This document shows, piece after piece, positions 38,584-47,929 of a DNA stretch of 64,000 nucleotides. The notes beneath the pieces were generated by a model, which was not told the origin of the DNA, did no database searches, and saw only the letters and a program-made list of their open reading frames with translations. The translations under genes were made by a program, and so were the position numbers. Where the stretch lies: contig JAFLDO010000017.1 in NCBI GenBank assembly GCA_017302455.1, forward strand, positions 29,259-93,258. Reading direction: 5' to 3'. Position 1 is the first letter of the stretch. Every line of letters begins with the position of its first letter. The DNA comes from Accumulibacter sp. (GTDB taxonomy: Bacteria > Pseudomonadota > Gammaproteobacteria > Burkholderiales > Rhodocyclaceae).

Positions 38584-38599
38584 CTGTATATAATTACAG
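38584..38599 (+). promoter_or_regulatory. LexA (SOS) box in the recA promoter
   Basis: CTGTATATAATTACAG is a full match to the CTGT-N8-ACAG SOS operator, 80 nt before the recA start. It overlaps a perfect -10 hexamer TATAAT (38589-38594), so LexA would block RNA polymerase. The -35 is weak (around CTGAGC at 38565). Confidence 0.9.
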
Positions 38600-38678
38600 C
38601 ACCAGTCCGTGCGCGCACCGTCATGTCGAGTGCGGTCGAACATGGGATAATCCCTTCAATCAAGGAAAAGGACAGGCA

Positions 38679-39695
38679 ATGGACGACAACAAGGCAAAGG
38701 CGCTGGCCGCGGCGCTGGCCCAGATCGAAAAGCAGTTCGGCAAGGGCTCGATCATGAAGATGGGGGAAGGCAGCGTCGCGACCGACATCCCGGTCGTCTC
38801 CACCGGCTCGCTGGGCCTCGACATCGCCTTGGGCATCGGCGGCCTGCCGCGCGGCCGTGTGGTCGAGATTTACGGTCCGGAGTCGTCGGGCAAGACAACC
38901 CTGACCCTGCAGGTCATTGCCGAAATGCAAAAGCTCGGTGGTACCGCAGCGTTCATCGACGCGGAACACGCCCTCGACCCCGGCTATGCGCAGAAACTCG
39001 GCGTCAACCTGGAGGAGCTCCTGATCTCGCAGCCGGATACCGGCGAGCAGGCGCTGGAGATCGCCGACATGCTGGTGCGCTCGGCCAGTGTCGATGTGGT
39101 GGTCATCGATTCGGTGGCGGCGCTGGTGCCGAAGGCGGAGATTGAGGGCGAAATGGGCGATTCCCTGCCTGGTCTGCAAGCGCGCCTGATGAGTCAGGCG
39201 CTGCGCAAGCTGACGGCCAACATCAACCGTACCAACACGCTGGTGATCTTCATCAACCAGATCCGGATGAAGATCGGCGTCATGTTCGGCAGTCCGGAAA
39301 CGACGACCGGCGGCAATGCGCTGAAGTTCTACGCGTCGGTTCGGCTTGACATCCGCCGCATCGGCAGCATCAAGAAGGGCGACGAAGTCATCGGCAACGA
39401 AACGCGGGTCAAGGTCGTCAAGAACAAGGTCGCCCCGCCATTCCGCGAGGCCATCTTCGATATCCTCTACGGTGAAGGAACGTCGCGCGAGGGCGAGATC
39501 GTCGAACTCGGCGTGCAGCACAAACTGATCGACAAGTCCGGTTCCTGGTACGCCTACAACGGCGACAAGATCGGCCAGGGCAAGGACAATGCGCGCGAGT
39601 ATCTGAAGAGCAAGCCGCAACTGGCGCAGGAGATCGAGGCCAGGATCCGTGCTGCGGTCAATGTCGCGTCGGCGTCGCCGGTAGTGGTGGCGTAG
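38679..39695 (+). CDS. recA: recombinase RecA
   Basis: 338-aa RecA, slightly shorter at the C terminus than E. coli RecA. It has [19 protein letters not shown], Walker A GPESSGKT, the MAW/L1 region ([25 protein letters not shown]), L2 [26 protein letters not shown], and the DNA-binding core. It mediates strand exchange and LexA self-cleavage. Preceded by a LexA box and followed after 6 nt by recX. Confidence 0.98.
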   Translation: MDDNKAKALAAALAQIEKQFGKGSIMKMGEGSVATDIPVVSTGSLGLDIALGIGGLPRGRVVEIYGPESSGKTTLTLQVIAEMQKLGGTAAFIDAEHALDPGYAQKLGVNLEELLISQPDTGEQALEIADMLVRSASVDVVVIDSVAALVPKAEIEGEMGDSLPGLQARLMSQALRKLTANINRTNTLVIFINQIRMKIGVMFGSPETTTGGNALKFYASVRLDIRRIGSIKKGDEVIGNETRVKVVKNKVAPPFREAIFDILYGEGTSREGEIVELGVQHKLIDKSGSWYAYNGDKIGQGKDNAREYLKSKPQLAQEIEARIRAAVNVASASPVVVA

Positions 39696-39701
39696 GCGGC
39701 G

Positions 39702-40151
39702 GTGTGCAACGACTTGCGCGAACGAGCACTGCGCCTGCTCGCGCGTCGCGACTACGCTCGGCAGGAACTGTCGCGCAAGCTGGCGCCACATGCCGAGTCC
39801 GCGCAGCAACTTGCTGCCCTGCTCGATGATCTGGCGGCCGGATCGCTCCTTTCCGATCAACGTTACGCGGCGACACGGATCAGTTCCCGGGGCGCGCGCG
39901 TGGGCGACGCGCGTCTGGCTTACGAACTTCGCGGCAAGGGGGTCGCCGAGGACGTGGTCAGCGAGGCCCTCGCCGGTGTCGAAGACGAACTGACGCGGGC
40001 ACGGCGGGTGTGGCAAAGAAAGTTCGCCGGCGGGCCGCCTGCCGCCGGGGACGCTGCCGAACGCGCTCGGCAGGCGCGCTTTCTGGCCGGCCGGGGATTC
40101 TCTGCCGACACCATTCGCCGCGTGCTGCGCGGCCACCTGGACGATGATTGA
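39702..40151 (+). CDS. recX: RecA regulatory protein RecX
   Basis: 149-aa RecX, which caps or destabilises RecA filaments. Three-helix repeats: [77 protein letters not shown] start at 39702, 6 nt after recA, so under the same LexA control. The stop lies immediately before lptB. Confidence 0.93.
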   Translation: MCNDLRERALRLLARRDYARQELSRKLAPHAESAQQLAALLDDLAAGSLLSDQRYAATRISSRGARVGDARLAYELRGKGVAEDVVSEALAGVEDELTRARRVWQRKFAGGPPAAGDAAERARQARFLAGRGFSADTIRRVLRGHLDDD

Positions 40152-40153
40152 AA

Positions 40154-40888
40154 ATGTCAGACACGCAAAGCACCCTGTCAGCCCACCAGCTCAAGAAGCG
40201 CTACAAGAAGCGCACGGTGGTGCATGACGTTTCGTTCGAGGTGGTCAGCGGCGAAGTCGTCGGCCTGCTCGGGCCGAATGGCGCCGGCAAGACGACCTGC
40301 TTCTACATGGTCGTCGGCCTGGTGGCCTGTGACGGAGGCGACATCCATCTCGATGGCCAGCCGCTTACCCACCTTCCGATTCACCGGCGCGCCCGACTGG
40401 GCGTCTCGTATCTGCCGCAGGAGGCGTCCGTTTTTCGCAAGCTGACGGTCAGCGAGAACATCAAGGCGGTGCTTGAACTGCAGGTGCTGCCTGTCGAAGA
40501 CCTCGACGCGCGCACCGAAGAACTGCTCGAAGAACTGCATATCGGCCACCTGCGCAACAACCCGGCGACTTCGCTTTCCGGGGGCGAACGCCGACGTGTC
40601 GAGATCGCACGGGCGCTGGCGACGGCACCGAAATTCCTTCTGCTCGATGAACCATTCGCCGGCGTGGATCCGATCGCCGTGCTGGATATCCAGAAGATCA
40701 TTCGTTTTCTCAAGGAACGCGGCATCGGCGTTCTGATCACCGACCACAACGTTCGCGAAACGCTGGGCATCTGCGACCACGCGTACATCATCAACGAAGG
40801 TGGCGTTCTTGCGTCTGGCCGGCCGGAAGAAATCATTTATAATGAAAACGTCCGGAAGGTTTACCTGGGCGAGAACTTCCGTCTCTGA
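40154..40888 (+). CDS. lptB: LPS export ABC transporter ATP-binding protein
   Basis: 244-aa ABC ATPase of the Lpt machine (LptB2FGC). Walker [20 protein letters not shown]-loop [17 protein letters not shown], signature [16 protein letters not shown], Walker [18 protein letters not shown]-loop [11 protein letters not shown], and the C-terminal YLGENFRL are all LptB-like. The ATG at 40154 falls 2 nt after the recX stop. The usual upstream lptC and lptA are not here; recX is. Confidence 0.95.
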   Translation: MSDTQSTLSAHQLKKRYKKRTVVHDVSFEVVSGEVVGLLGPNGAGKTTCFYMVVGLVACDGGDIHLDGQPLTHLPIHRRARLGVSYLPQEASVFRKLTVSENIKAVLELQVLPVEDLDARTEELLEELHIGHLRNNPATSLSGGERRRVEIARALATAPKFLLLDEPFAGVDPIAVLDIQKIIRFLKERGIGVLITDHNVRETLGICDHAYIINEGGVLASGRPEEIIYNENVRKVYLGENFRL

Positions 40889-40969
40889 GGCCAACGGCCC
40901 TGCAGCCACAATTCGCGAACCATGCGGGCAGTTTCCCATCGCAGCGCGGTGACTTACCCGGTTCCGTAG

Positions 40970-42397
40970 ATGAAACCATCCCTCCAGCTCAAGCTCACCC
41001 AGCATCTAGCGTTGACCCCACAACTGCAACAGTCGATCCGACTGTTGCAGCTTTCGACGCTTGAACTCGAACACGAGCTGGAGAGTTTTCTGTCGGCAAA
41101 CCCGCTGCTCGAACGTGACGAGGAGTATTCGCTGCCTGAGGCGAATTTGCGGGAAAGTGGCGTCGAGCAAGCCGCTGAGCAGAGCCAGACCGACGAGCGC
41201 GCCGATTCATCGCTGGCCGGCGACGATAGCTGGCTCGGCGAAGACGGCGGCTACGCTGGGTCGTCCGGTTCGTCGGGATCCTTCGACGACGACGACGACA
41301 GCGACTATCAGGACGTTCAGGCGGCCACCGTCTCGTTGCGCGAGCACCTGCTGGCGCAACTCGGGCTGATGACCCTGTCCAGTCGTGACAGCGTTCTCGT
41401 TCGTTGCCTGATCGAGGCACTCGACGATGACGGCTATCTCACCCAGTCCCTGGATGAACTCGCCGACAGCATGCCGCCGGAGCTCGAGATCGAACCGGAA
41501 GAACTGCAGATCGCGCTCAACCACCTGCAGCACCTCGATCCCACCGGCGTCGGCGCGCGCAGCCCGGTGGAATGTCTGGCGCTCCAACTCGAAGCCTTGC
41601 CGGTCGACCCGACCCGCACGCTGGCACTGGAAATCGTTCGCCAGCATCTGGAGCTTCTCGCCCATCATGATTTCCCCCGGCTCAAGAAGCACACTGGGTG
41701 CGACGACGACGAACTGCGCGCTGCGCACCTGCTGATCTGCAGCCTGAACCCCCGGCCGGGCGCACAGTACGCGTCGTCCGATACCCGCTACGTGACACCC
41801 GATGTGGTAGTGCGCAAAGTCCGCGGCCAGTGGGCGGTCAACGTCAACTCGGACGCCTTCCCACGCATACGCATCAACAGCCTGTACGCCCAGATTCTCT
41901 CCCGCCAGCGGGGTTCCGGTCTGGCCAGCCAACTGCAGGAAGCGCGCTGGCTGATACGAAATGTGCAGCAACGGTTTGACACGATCCTGCGCGTGGCGCA
42001 GGCTATCGTCGAACGTCAGCGTCAGTTCCTCGACCACGGCGAGGTGGCGATGCGCCCGCTGGTATTGCGGGAGATCGCTGACACGCTGGGACTGCATGAG
42101 TCGACGATATCGCGGGTGACGACACAGAAGTACATGGCGACACCACGCGGGATTTATGAGCTGAAGTATTTTTTTGGCAGCCACGTCAGCACCGATGCGG
42201 GTGGGGCGTGCTCAGCAACGGCCATTCGCGCCCTGATCAAACAGATGATCAGCGCCGAAGAGCCGACGAAGCCGCTTTCGGATAGCCAGATATCCGAGGT
42301 TCTTGGCCAGCAGGGTATTGTCGTTGCACGGCGAACAATTGCCAAATACCGTGAAGCGCTGAATATCCCGCCGGTCAATTTACGCAAGTCCCTTTAG
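40970..42397 (+). CDS. rpoN: RNA polymerase sigma-54 factor
   Basis: 475-aa sigma-54. Region I Gln-rich start ([37 protein letters not shown]), a Ser/Asp-rich acidic region II at residues 75-115, core-binding region, DNA-binding HTH ([41 protein letters not shown]) and the RpoN box [14 protein letters not shown] near the C terminus. Transcribes nitrogen, flagellar and other activator-dependent genes. Downstream hpf-ptsN-hprK is the standard order. Confidence 0.97.
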   Translation: MKPSLQLKLTQHLALTPQLQQSIRLLQLSTLELEHELESFLSANPLLERDEEYSLPEANLRESGVEQAAEQSQTDERADSSLAGDDSWLGEDGGYAGSSGSSGSFDDDDDSDYQDVQAATVSLREHLLAQLGLMTLSSRDSVLVRCLIEALDDDGYLTQSLDELADSMPPELEIEPEELQIALNHLQHLDPTGVGARSPVECLALQLEALPVDPTRTLALEIVRQHLELLAHHDFPRLKKHTGCDDDELRAAHLLICSLNPRPGAQYASSDTRYVTPDVVVRKVRGQWAVNVNSDAFPRIRINSLYAQILSRQRGSGLASQLQEARWLIRNVQQRFDTILRVAQAIVERQRQFLDHGEVAMRPLVLREIADTLGLHESTISRVTTQKYMATPRGIYELKYFFGSHVSTDAGGACSATAIRALIKQMISAEEPTKPLSDSQISEVLGQQGIVVARRTIAKYREALNIPPVNLRKSL

Positions 42398-42413
42398 AAG
42401 AAGGAGCCACATC

Positions 42414-42746
42414 ATGAACCTGCAAGTCTGTGGACATCACCTCGAGATCACGCCCGCACTACGCGACTACGTCACTGGCAAGCTCGAGCGGATCACCCGC
42501 CATTTCGACAACGTCATAGACGTCAATGTGATCCTGTCGGTAGACAAGCTCAACCAGAAAGCCGAGGTGACGGTGCATCTCGCCGGCAAGGATGTCTACG
42601 TCGAATCGGTTGATGAAGACCTGTATGCGGCCATCGATGGCTTGGTGGACAAGCTCGAGCGGCAGGTTCAGAAGTACAAGCAGAAGCTGCAGGATCATCA
42701 TCGTGGCAACAAGATCACCGATCACATCGTTGCCGAGTCCGAATAG
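42414..42746 (+). CDS. hpf: ribosome hibernation-promoting factor
   Basis: 110-aa short HPF/RaiA protein that blocks the ribosomal A/P sites and helps dimerise resting 70S ribosomes. [63 protein letters not shown] is diagnostic. 16 nt after rpoN, preceded by AAGGAG. Confidence 0.95.
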   Translation: MNLQVCGHHLEITPALRDYVTGKLERITRHFDNVIDVNVILSVDKLNQKAEVTVHLAGKDVYVESVDEDLYAAIDGLVDKLERQVQKYKQKLQDHHRGNKITDHIVAESE

Positions 42747-42835
42747 CCAAGCTGCAGGAGGCGCATGGTGGCGGGAGGACCGCGACCATGCGCTGTTTCG
42801 ATCAATCCACGTCCGCCTTTTCGGGTTATTGTCGC

Positions 42836-43282
42836 ATGAGCCAGATCACCCAGTTACTGCCTCTCGAAAACATCATCCTTGACCTGGAGGCGAGCAGCAA
42901 GAAGCGCGTCTTCGAACATGTGGGGCTGCTCTTTGAGAATTACCTCGGCATTGCCCGGAGCACCGTCTTCGACAGCCTTTTCGCACGCGAAAAGCTCGGT
43001 TCGACCGGGCTGGGCCAGGGGGTGGCCATCCCGCATGGCCGCATCAAGGGCCTGAAGGACGCTACCGGCGCCTTCCTGCGCCTGGCTTCGCCGGTACCGT
43101 TCGATTCTCCCGACGGCAAGCCGGTCACCTTGCTGTTCGTCCTGCTCGTCCCGGAAGTGGCGACGGAACAGCACCTGCAAATCCTTTCCGAACTCGCCCA
43201 GCACTTTTCCGACCGCACGTGTCGCGAGGCACTCACCAAAGCCGCCGACGCGGGCGCTGTCCGCCGGCTGTTTGCCGACTGA
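42836..43282 (+). CDS. ptsN: nitrogen PTS EIIA component
   Basis: 148-aa PTS IIA-Ntr protein. Phosphorylated His67 lies in GQGVAIPHGRIKG. It receives phosphate through the nitrogen PTS and regulates potassium and other transport and sigma-54 linked functions. Start 42836 (MSQITQLLPLENIILD) was preferred over an upstream ATG at 42788. Confidence 0.94.
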   Translation: MSQITQLLPLENIILDLEASSKKRVFEHVGLLFENYLGIARSTVFDSLFAREKLGSTGLGQGVAIPHGRIKGLKDATGAFLRLASPVPFDSPDGKPVTLLFVLLVPEVATEQHLQILSELAQHFSDRTCREALTKAADAGAVRRLFAD

Positions 43283-43285
43283 GCC

Positions 43286-44230
43286 ATGAACGCCCGGCGT
43301 CAGTTCAGCGTCGTCCAACTCTATGAGGACCACAGAGAGAAACTCAAACTCTCCTGGCTGATCTCGGTTGGCGTGGACCGACAGATCGAACTCAGGGAGC
43401 AGGGCAACTACGGCGCCGACGTGGTCGGTCACCTCAACCTGATTCACCCGGAACGGCTTCAGGTAATCGGCAGAGCCGAGCACGCCTGGGCCGACCGCGT
43501 TTCTGCGGATCGCCTGCGCAACCAGGTCAAGGAACTGATGGCAGCCAGGCCGCCGGCACTGATCCTCGCTGACGGCCTCGAAGTGCTGCCGGCGATTCGT
43601 GACGGCTGCGAGTCGACGCAAACCCCGCTGTTTGTCAGTCCGAAGCCCTGCTCGGCGGTAATCGAACTGCTGCGCATCTATCTCTCGCGCCGGCTGGCGA
43701 GCTCGACGTCAGTCCACGGTGTGCTGATGGACGTTTTCGGCATGGGCGTCCTGATTACCGGCGATTCCGGCGTCGGCAAGAGCGAACTGGCACTGGAATT
43801 GATCTCGCGTGGGCACGGCTTGGTGGCCGACGACGTCGTCGAACTGGCGTGCATCGCCCCGACAACCATCGAGGGACAGTGTCCGAGCATGTTGCGCGAC
43901 TATCTCGAAGTGCGCGGCCTCGGCCTCCTCAACATCCGCACCATCTTTGGCGAGACGGCTTCGCGGCGGAAGATGAAGCTCAAGCTGATCGTCCATCTGC
44001 AAAGGCCGATGCGTGGCGCGGATGGCCCCCGCCTCCCCCTGGACGCCCAGGCACAGGAGATCCTCGGCGTCCCCGTGCGCAAGGTGGTCATACCAGTAGC
44101 CGCGGGCAGGAACATTGCCGTCCTCCTCGAAGCTGCAGTGCGCAACAGCATCCTGCAGTTGCGTGGTATCGACAGCATGGGCGATTTCATCAACCGGCAG
44201 CAGCAGGCACTGCTTGACGAAGACCTGTAG
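43286..44230 (+). CDS. hprK: HPr kinase/phosphorylase
   Basis: 314-aa HPr kinase/phosphorylase with P-loop TGDSGVGKSELALELISRGHGLVADD (about residues 158-183), the HprK-specific RGLGLLNIRTIFG, and DMSG-like GIDSMGDFI at the end. In proteobacteria it acts on HPr/NPr of the nitrogen PTS. rapZ, the common next gene, is replaced by psiF here. Confidence 0.95.
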   Translation: MNARRQFSVVQLYEDHREKLKLSWLISVGVDRQIELREQGNYGADVVGHLNLIHPERLQVIGRAEHAWADRVSADRLRNQVKELMAARPPALILADGLEVLPAIRDGCESTQTPLFVSPKPCSAVIELLRIYLSRRLASSTSVHGVLMDVFGMGVLITGDSGVGKSELALELISRGHGLVADDVVELACIAPTTIEGQCPSMLRDYLEVRGLGLLNIRTIFGETASRRKMKLKLIVHLQRPMRGADGPRLPLDAQAQEILGVPVRKVVIPVAAGRNIAVLLEAAVRNSILQLRGIDSMGDFINRQQQALLDEDL

Positions 44231-44277
44231 CAGTGGCCTAATCCGCAGACTTCCTAAACCCCAAGGAGAGACTACCC

Positions 44278-44595
44278 ATGAAACCCATGATCGTGCTGCT
44301 CGCTCTGGCCTTCACTACCGGTGGCGCCTTTGCCGCCACCGAAAAGAAGGAGCCCTCGGAAGCTCAGCAGGCGCAGCAGGAAAAGATGAAGGCCTGCAAC
44401 GCCGAAGCCGGTGAAAAGGCCCTGAAAGGTGACGAGCGCAAGCAGTTCATGAGTACCTGCCTGGGCGCCAAACCCGCGAAGGCAACCCAGCAGGAGAAGA
44501 TGAAAGCCTGCAACGGCGAGGCCGGCAGCAAGCAACTGAAGGGTGACGAGCGCAAGAAATTCATGAGCGAGTGCCTCAAGGCCAGCCCGGCCTAG
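44278..44595 (+). CDS. PsiF-family secreted protein
   Basis: 105-aa protein with a signal peptide (MKPMIVLLALAFTTGGAFA) and two PsiF repeats of about 35 residues (QQEKMKACNAEAGEKALKGD and QQEKMKACNGEAGSKQLKGD), each with paired Cys. PsiF was named from a phosphate-starvation-inducible gene; the function is unknown. No Pho box is recognised upstream. An intrinsic terminator follows. Confidence 0.88.
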   Translation: MKPMIVLLALAFTTGGAFAATEKKEPSEAQQAQQEKMKACNAEAGEKALKGDERKQFMSTCLGAKPAKATQQEKMKACNGEAGSKQLKGDERKKFMSECLKASPA

Positions 44596-44616
44596 TCAGC
44601 CGCTCGCCCAGAAAAC

Positions 44617-44645
44617 GCCGGCCGCCGAACTCAGGCCGGCTTTTT
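44617..44645 (+). terminator. intrinsic terminator after psiF
   Basis: GCCGGCC / GGCCGGC stem of 7 bp with a 10-nt loop followed by TTTTT at 44641-44645. It ends the rpoN-hprK-psiF direction. Confidence 0.8.
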
Positions 44646-44734
44646 CTTGCCGCCGGCAGATGCCCAGGGATGAACTGCCGGTGACGCCTCGCGGCGGCTG
44701 CCGACGTCGCTTGCCTGCGCGTCCCAACCCGCCC

Positions 44735-45115
44735 TCAGGCCATGGCGAAGCCGGGCACCTCTTCCGGCCGGGTCTCCGCGGCGGGCATCCAGGCCACATA
44801 ACCCCGGCGCCGACGCTTGAGCAACTTGTTCAGGCGTCGCCCGGCTGCTTCGGGAGTTGACGAAAGATCGCTGAAAAACGCATTGCATGCTGCCCAACGC
44901 CCTTCCGGCGTGCGCAAGACGACCACCGGGCGACCGCCGTCGAGAATGGCGACCAGGCAAATCGCTTCGCCAGACTGCCAGGAAGCGGCAACGAGGTCCA
45001 TCGCTTCGTCACGCGGGACGGACAAGGCGAGAAGCGCGTCGATCGGCGAATCGTGTTCGGCACAGACAATCGCCGGAAAGTAGGCGCGGGCCGGCGGCCT
45101 GGCTGGTGTTCTCAT
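44735..45115 (-). CDS. hypothetical protein
   Basis: 126-aa protein that I do not recognise. It is a mixed alpha/beta sequence (MDLVAASWQSGEAICLVAILDGGRPVVVLRTPEGRWAACNAFFSDLSSTPEAAGRRL) ending in a basic patch (LNKLLKRRRRGYVAWMP) and an acidic tail. No signal peptide or membrane segment. It is convergent with psiF and divergent from the FAD hydroxylase. Codon use is normal for the window; ATG at 45115. Function unknown. Confidence 0.6.
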   Translation of the reverse strand: MRTPARPPARAYFPAIVCAEHDSPIDALLALSVPRDEAMDLVAASWQSGEAICLVAILDGGRPVVVLRTPEGRWAACNAFFSDLSSTPEAAGRRLNKLLKRRRRGYVAWMPAAETRPEEVPGFAMA

Positions 45116-45200
45116 GGGGGTGGACTTCTACCATTCTCGGCCGCACTTGTAAAACCGCGATCACGCACCGCACCAAAGGCACTTTCCTGAGCACGCAAGC

Positions 45201-46370
45201 ATGCAACCGACAGAATACGACCTCGTGATTGTTGGCGGTGGCCTGGCAGGCCTGTCGCTGGCTTGCGCGCTGCGCGACACCCGCCTGCGGATCGCGCTGC
45301 TGGAGCAGCAGGCGCCGTGCCGGCCGGCTGGCTGGGACGCCCGGGTTTACGCCGTGTCGCCGGCGAACACGCGCTTCCTGCAGGAAATTGGCGCCTGGAA
45401 GCACATGGCGGCAGAACGGATTGCACCGATTCAGGCCATGCAGATTTACGGCGACGGCGGTGCCCGACTCGATCTTTCGGCGTATCAATCGGGCATCCCC
45501 GAACTTGGCTGGATTCTCGAATCGTCCTTGATGGCTTGCGAACTCTGGGAAAACGCCAAGCGGCAAGGCAACCTGACACTGCTTTGTCCCGGCACGCCGG
45601 CGCGGCTCGAAATGCACTCGGAAGCGGCCGTGCTGACCCTGACCGACGGCAGCGCCTTGTCGGCACGCTTGCTGGTCGGTGCCGACGGGCGTGACTCCTG
45701 GGTGCGCGAATCGCAGGGTCTGCAGGCGATCGACACCCCTTATGGCGAACTCGGGCTGGTCGCCAATTTCGATTGCCAGCGTCCGCACCGTGGTATCGCT
45801 CGCCAGTGGTTTCGCGCCGACGGCGTCCTCGCCTGGCTACCCATGGCAGGCGACCGCATCTCGATCGTCTGGTCCACCGCCGACGACCATGCACGCCAAC
45901 TGCTGGCGCTGGCGCCGGACGATCTGTGCGAACGCGTCGCGGCAGCGGGTAATCACGAACTTGGCGTCCTGCGGCCGCTCACCCCGGCGGCGGCGTTTCC
46001 GCTGCGCCTGATGCGCGTCCCGCGCACCGTTGCGCCGCGACTGGCCTTGGTCGGCGATGCGGCGCACGGTATTCACCCGCTTTCCGGCCACGGAATCAAC
46101 CTCGGCTACCAGGACGCGAAAGCGCTGGCCGACCTGCTGGCAGCGACGCCCGACTGGCAGGACATCGGCAGCGAGCGCCTGTTGTCCCGCTATCAGCGGC
46201 AGCGACGCGAGGAAACGCTCGTGATGCAGACTGCCACGCACGCGCTGCACGAGCTTTTCCGGAACGAGCTTCCCGGGCTCAGACCCTTGCGCAATTTTGG
46301 AATGAACGTGACCAATGGTCTACCGGTCTTAAAGAACCTGCTCGTGCGCTACGCCATCGGCGCCTTCTGA
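45201..46370 (+). CDS. UbiH/UbiF/Coq6-family FAD-dependent hydroxylase
   Basis: 389-aa FAD monooxygenase of the ubiquinone hydroxylase family. N-terminal FAD fingerprint YDLVIVGGGLAGLSLACAL, middle DG motif LLVGADGRDSWVRE, and C-terminal FAD motif LALVGDAAHGIHPLSGHGINLGYQDAKALADLL. It probably hydroxylates a ubiquinone-ring carbon, but which position (UbiH, UbiF or UbiI role) is not decided by sequence. 33 nt upstream of the dsbC-like gene. Confidence 0.93.
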   Translation: MQPTEYDLVIVGGGLAGLSLACALRDTRLRIALLEQQAPCRPAGWDARVYAVSPANTRFLQEIGAWKHMAAERIAPIQAMQIYGDGGARLDLSAYQSGIPELGWILESSLMACELWENAKRQGNLTLLCPGTPARLEMHSEAAVLTLTDGSALSARLLVGADGRDSWVRESQGLQAIDTPYGELGLVANFDCQRPHRGIARQWFRADGVLAWLPMAGDRISIVWSTADDHARQLLALAPDDLCERVAAAGNHELGVLRPLTPAAAFPLRLMRVPRTVAPRLALVGDAAHGIHPLSGHGINLGYQDAKALADLLAATPDWQDIGSERLLSRYQRQRREETLVMQTATHALHELFRNELPGLRPLRNFGMNVTNGLPVLKNLLVRYAIGAF

Positions 46371-46403
46371 AACGCCAACCGATCCAACCCCCGGAGAAAC
46401 CTG

Positions 46404-47117
46404 ATGTACAAGAAACTCATACCATTCGCGCTCGCTGCATTCCTCAGCCTGCCAACCCTGGCAGATGAAGCCTCGGTGAAGAAAGCGGTTGAAGCCAAGA
46501 TCGGTGGTCCGGTCACCAGCGTCACCAAGACCACCTACCTCGGACTCTATGAAGTCTACGCCGATGGCCAGGTTCTCTACACCGACGAAAAGGTTTCCGC
46601 GCTGCTGATCGGTTCGCTGATCGACGGCAAGACGATGAGGAACGTCACCACCGAGCGGATGCAAAAGCTCACCGCGATCAAGTTCTCGGAGCTGCCGCTC
46701 GCTAACGCCATCAAGCAGGTGCGCGGCGACGGCAAGCGTGTCTTTGCGAGTTTCGAGGATCCGAACTGCGGCTACTGCAAGAAGATGGCCAAGGAAATCG
46801 CCAAGCTCGACAACGTTACCGTCTACACCTTCCTGTACCCGATCCTGTCGCCCGATTCTCTCGAAAAGTCCAACCAGATCTGGTGCGCCAGCGACCGCGT
46901 CAAGGCCTGGAACGACTGGATGGTCGATGGCAAGGCGCCGGCAGGCAAGGGCGATTGCGACACCACAGCGATCAAGACGACCCTCGAAACGGGTCGCAAG
47001 CTGGCGATCAACGGAACGCCGACGATCTTCTTTGCCGATGGCGAAAGAGTTCCGGGCGCCATTCCACTGGCCAGGATCGAGCAGAAACTCGCCCAGACGC
47101 CAAGCTCGGGCAAATGA
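46404..47117 (+). CDS. DsbC-family periplasmic disulfide isomerase
   Basis: 237-aa protein with a signal peptide (KKLIPFALAAFLSLPTLA), an N-terminal dimerisation domain (EASVKKAVEAKIGGPVTSVTKTTYLGLYEVYADGQVLYTDEK) and a thioredoxin domain with active site DPNCGYCKKM (Cys122, Cys125) and cis-Pro GTPTIFF. Isomerises wrong disulfides in the periplasm, recycled by DsbD. Preceded by GGAG. Confidence 0.95.
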   Translation: MYKKLIPFALAAFLSLPTLADEASVKKAVEAKIGGPVTSVTKTTYLGLYEVYADGQVLYTDEKVSALLIGSLIDGKTMRNVTTERMQKLTAIKFSELPLANAIKQVRGDGKRVFASFEDPNCGYCKKMAKEIAKLDNVTVYTFLYPILSPDSLEKSNQIWCASDRVKAWNDWMVDGKAPAGKGDCDTTAIKTTLETGRKLAINGTPTIFFADGERVPGAIPLARIEQKLAQTPSSGK

Positions 47118-47235
47118 TTCGCTCCGACGGCTCGCCACAACGGGCCTGAATGGGGCCGCCGGACGCCCGGGCGCGAGTACCATCAGGAAGGGGGATTTGG
47201 AAGGAGGGTTTCCGGAGTCGATCAGCCGGAAGAGG

Positions 47236-47312
47236 TGGCACGCCCGAGACGATTCGAACGTCCGACCCCTGCCTTCGGAGGGCAGTACTCTATCCAACTG
47301 AGCTACGGGCGC
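47236..47312 (-). tRNA. tRNA-Arg (anticodon CCG)
   Basis: The minus strand folds as a 77-nt tRNA with encoded CCA. The acceptor stem is GCGCCCG with CGGGCGT (G-U at the first pair). Other parts are the D-arm AGCTCAGTTGGATAGAGT, an anticodon stem CTGCC/GGCAG with loop CTCCGAA giving anticodon CCG, and T-arm GGACGTTCGAATCGTCT. It reads the Arg codon CGG. A short TTCCGG/CCGGAA hairpin sits just downstream (47210-47231) without a T tract. Confidence 0.96.
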
Positions 47313-47437
47313 GTGCAGGGGGGGAAGCTTAACCGGTTTGTTCCGGGGAGTCCACACTCACTGATCGGTGCTTTTTGGCAAGGCGAAACGGCGGTACAAT
47401 TCGCCCTTATCCCCGCACACCACCAAGGACTTTTGGC

Positions 47438-47884
47438 ATGGCTCAGCAACAATACTCTTCACGGGCGATCCTGATGATCACCATCGTCATCGCAATCATT
47501 CTGATCGTTGTGATCTGGCCGCTGTCGATGATCGGCAAGGGGAGTGTGAAGGCCGGTGGCGGTGACGACGCCGATGCCCGTATTCAGCCGGTGGCGAAAC
47601 TGGAACTTGCCAAGGCAGCCCCGGCCAAGTCCGACGGCAAGCCGCGTGACGGCGCTACCGTCTATAACTCGGTGTGCATGGCCTGCCACGCCAGTGGCGC
47701 CGCCGGTGCGCCGAAAGCGGGCGACAAGGCGGCTTGGGCGCCGCGCATCGCCACGGGTATGCCCGCCCTGATCAAGAGCGCCACCAATGGCAAGAACGCG
47801 ATGCCGGCGAAGGGCGGTGCCGCAGACCTGACCGACGCCGAGATCAAGGCCGCAGTCGAGCATCTGGTCGGTCTGTCCAAGTAG
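47438..47884 (+). CDS. c5-type cytochrome c, membrane anchored
   Basis: 148-aa cytochrome. Residues 10-28 form an N-terminal membrane anchor (AILMITIVIAIILIVVIWPLS). The heme motif is Cys80-Met-Ala-Cys83-His84, and the probable axial Met122 lies in NAMPAKGGAADLTDAEI, the class I c5 pattern. It probably shuttles electrons to a terminal oxidase or other periplasmic partner. A TACAAT -10-like hexamer lies at 47395-47400. Start 47438 is preferred over an upstream frame start at 47375. Confidence 0.92.
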   Translation: MAQQQYSSRAILMITIVIAIILIVVIWPLSMIGKGSVKAGGGDDADARIQPVAKLELAKAAPAKSDGKPRDGATVYNSVCMACHASGAAGAPKAGDKAAWAPRIATGMPALIKSATNGKNAMPAKGGAADLTDAEIKAAVEHLVGLSK

Positions 47885-47929
47885 CCTCCGGTCGGCCGGA
47901 CAGAAAGCCGTCAGGCCTCTCCTTTCCGG

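Noticed and set aside
47210..47231. TTCCGG/CCGGAA hairpin downstream of tRNA-Arg as a terminator
   Set aside because: Only 6 bp of stem with a 10-nt loop and no T tract, so not called.
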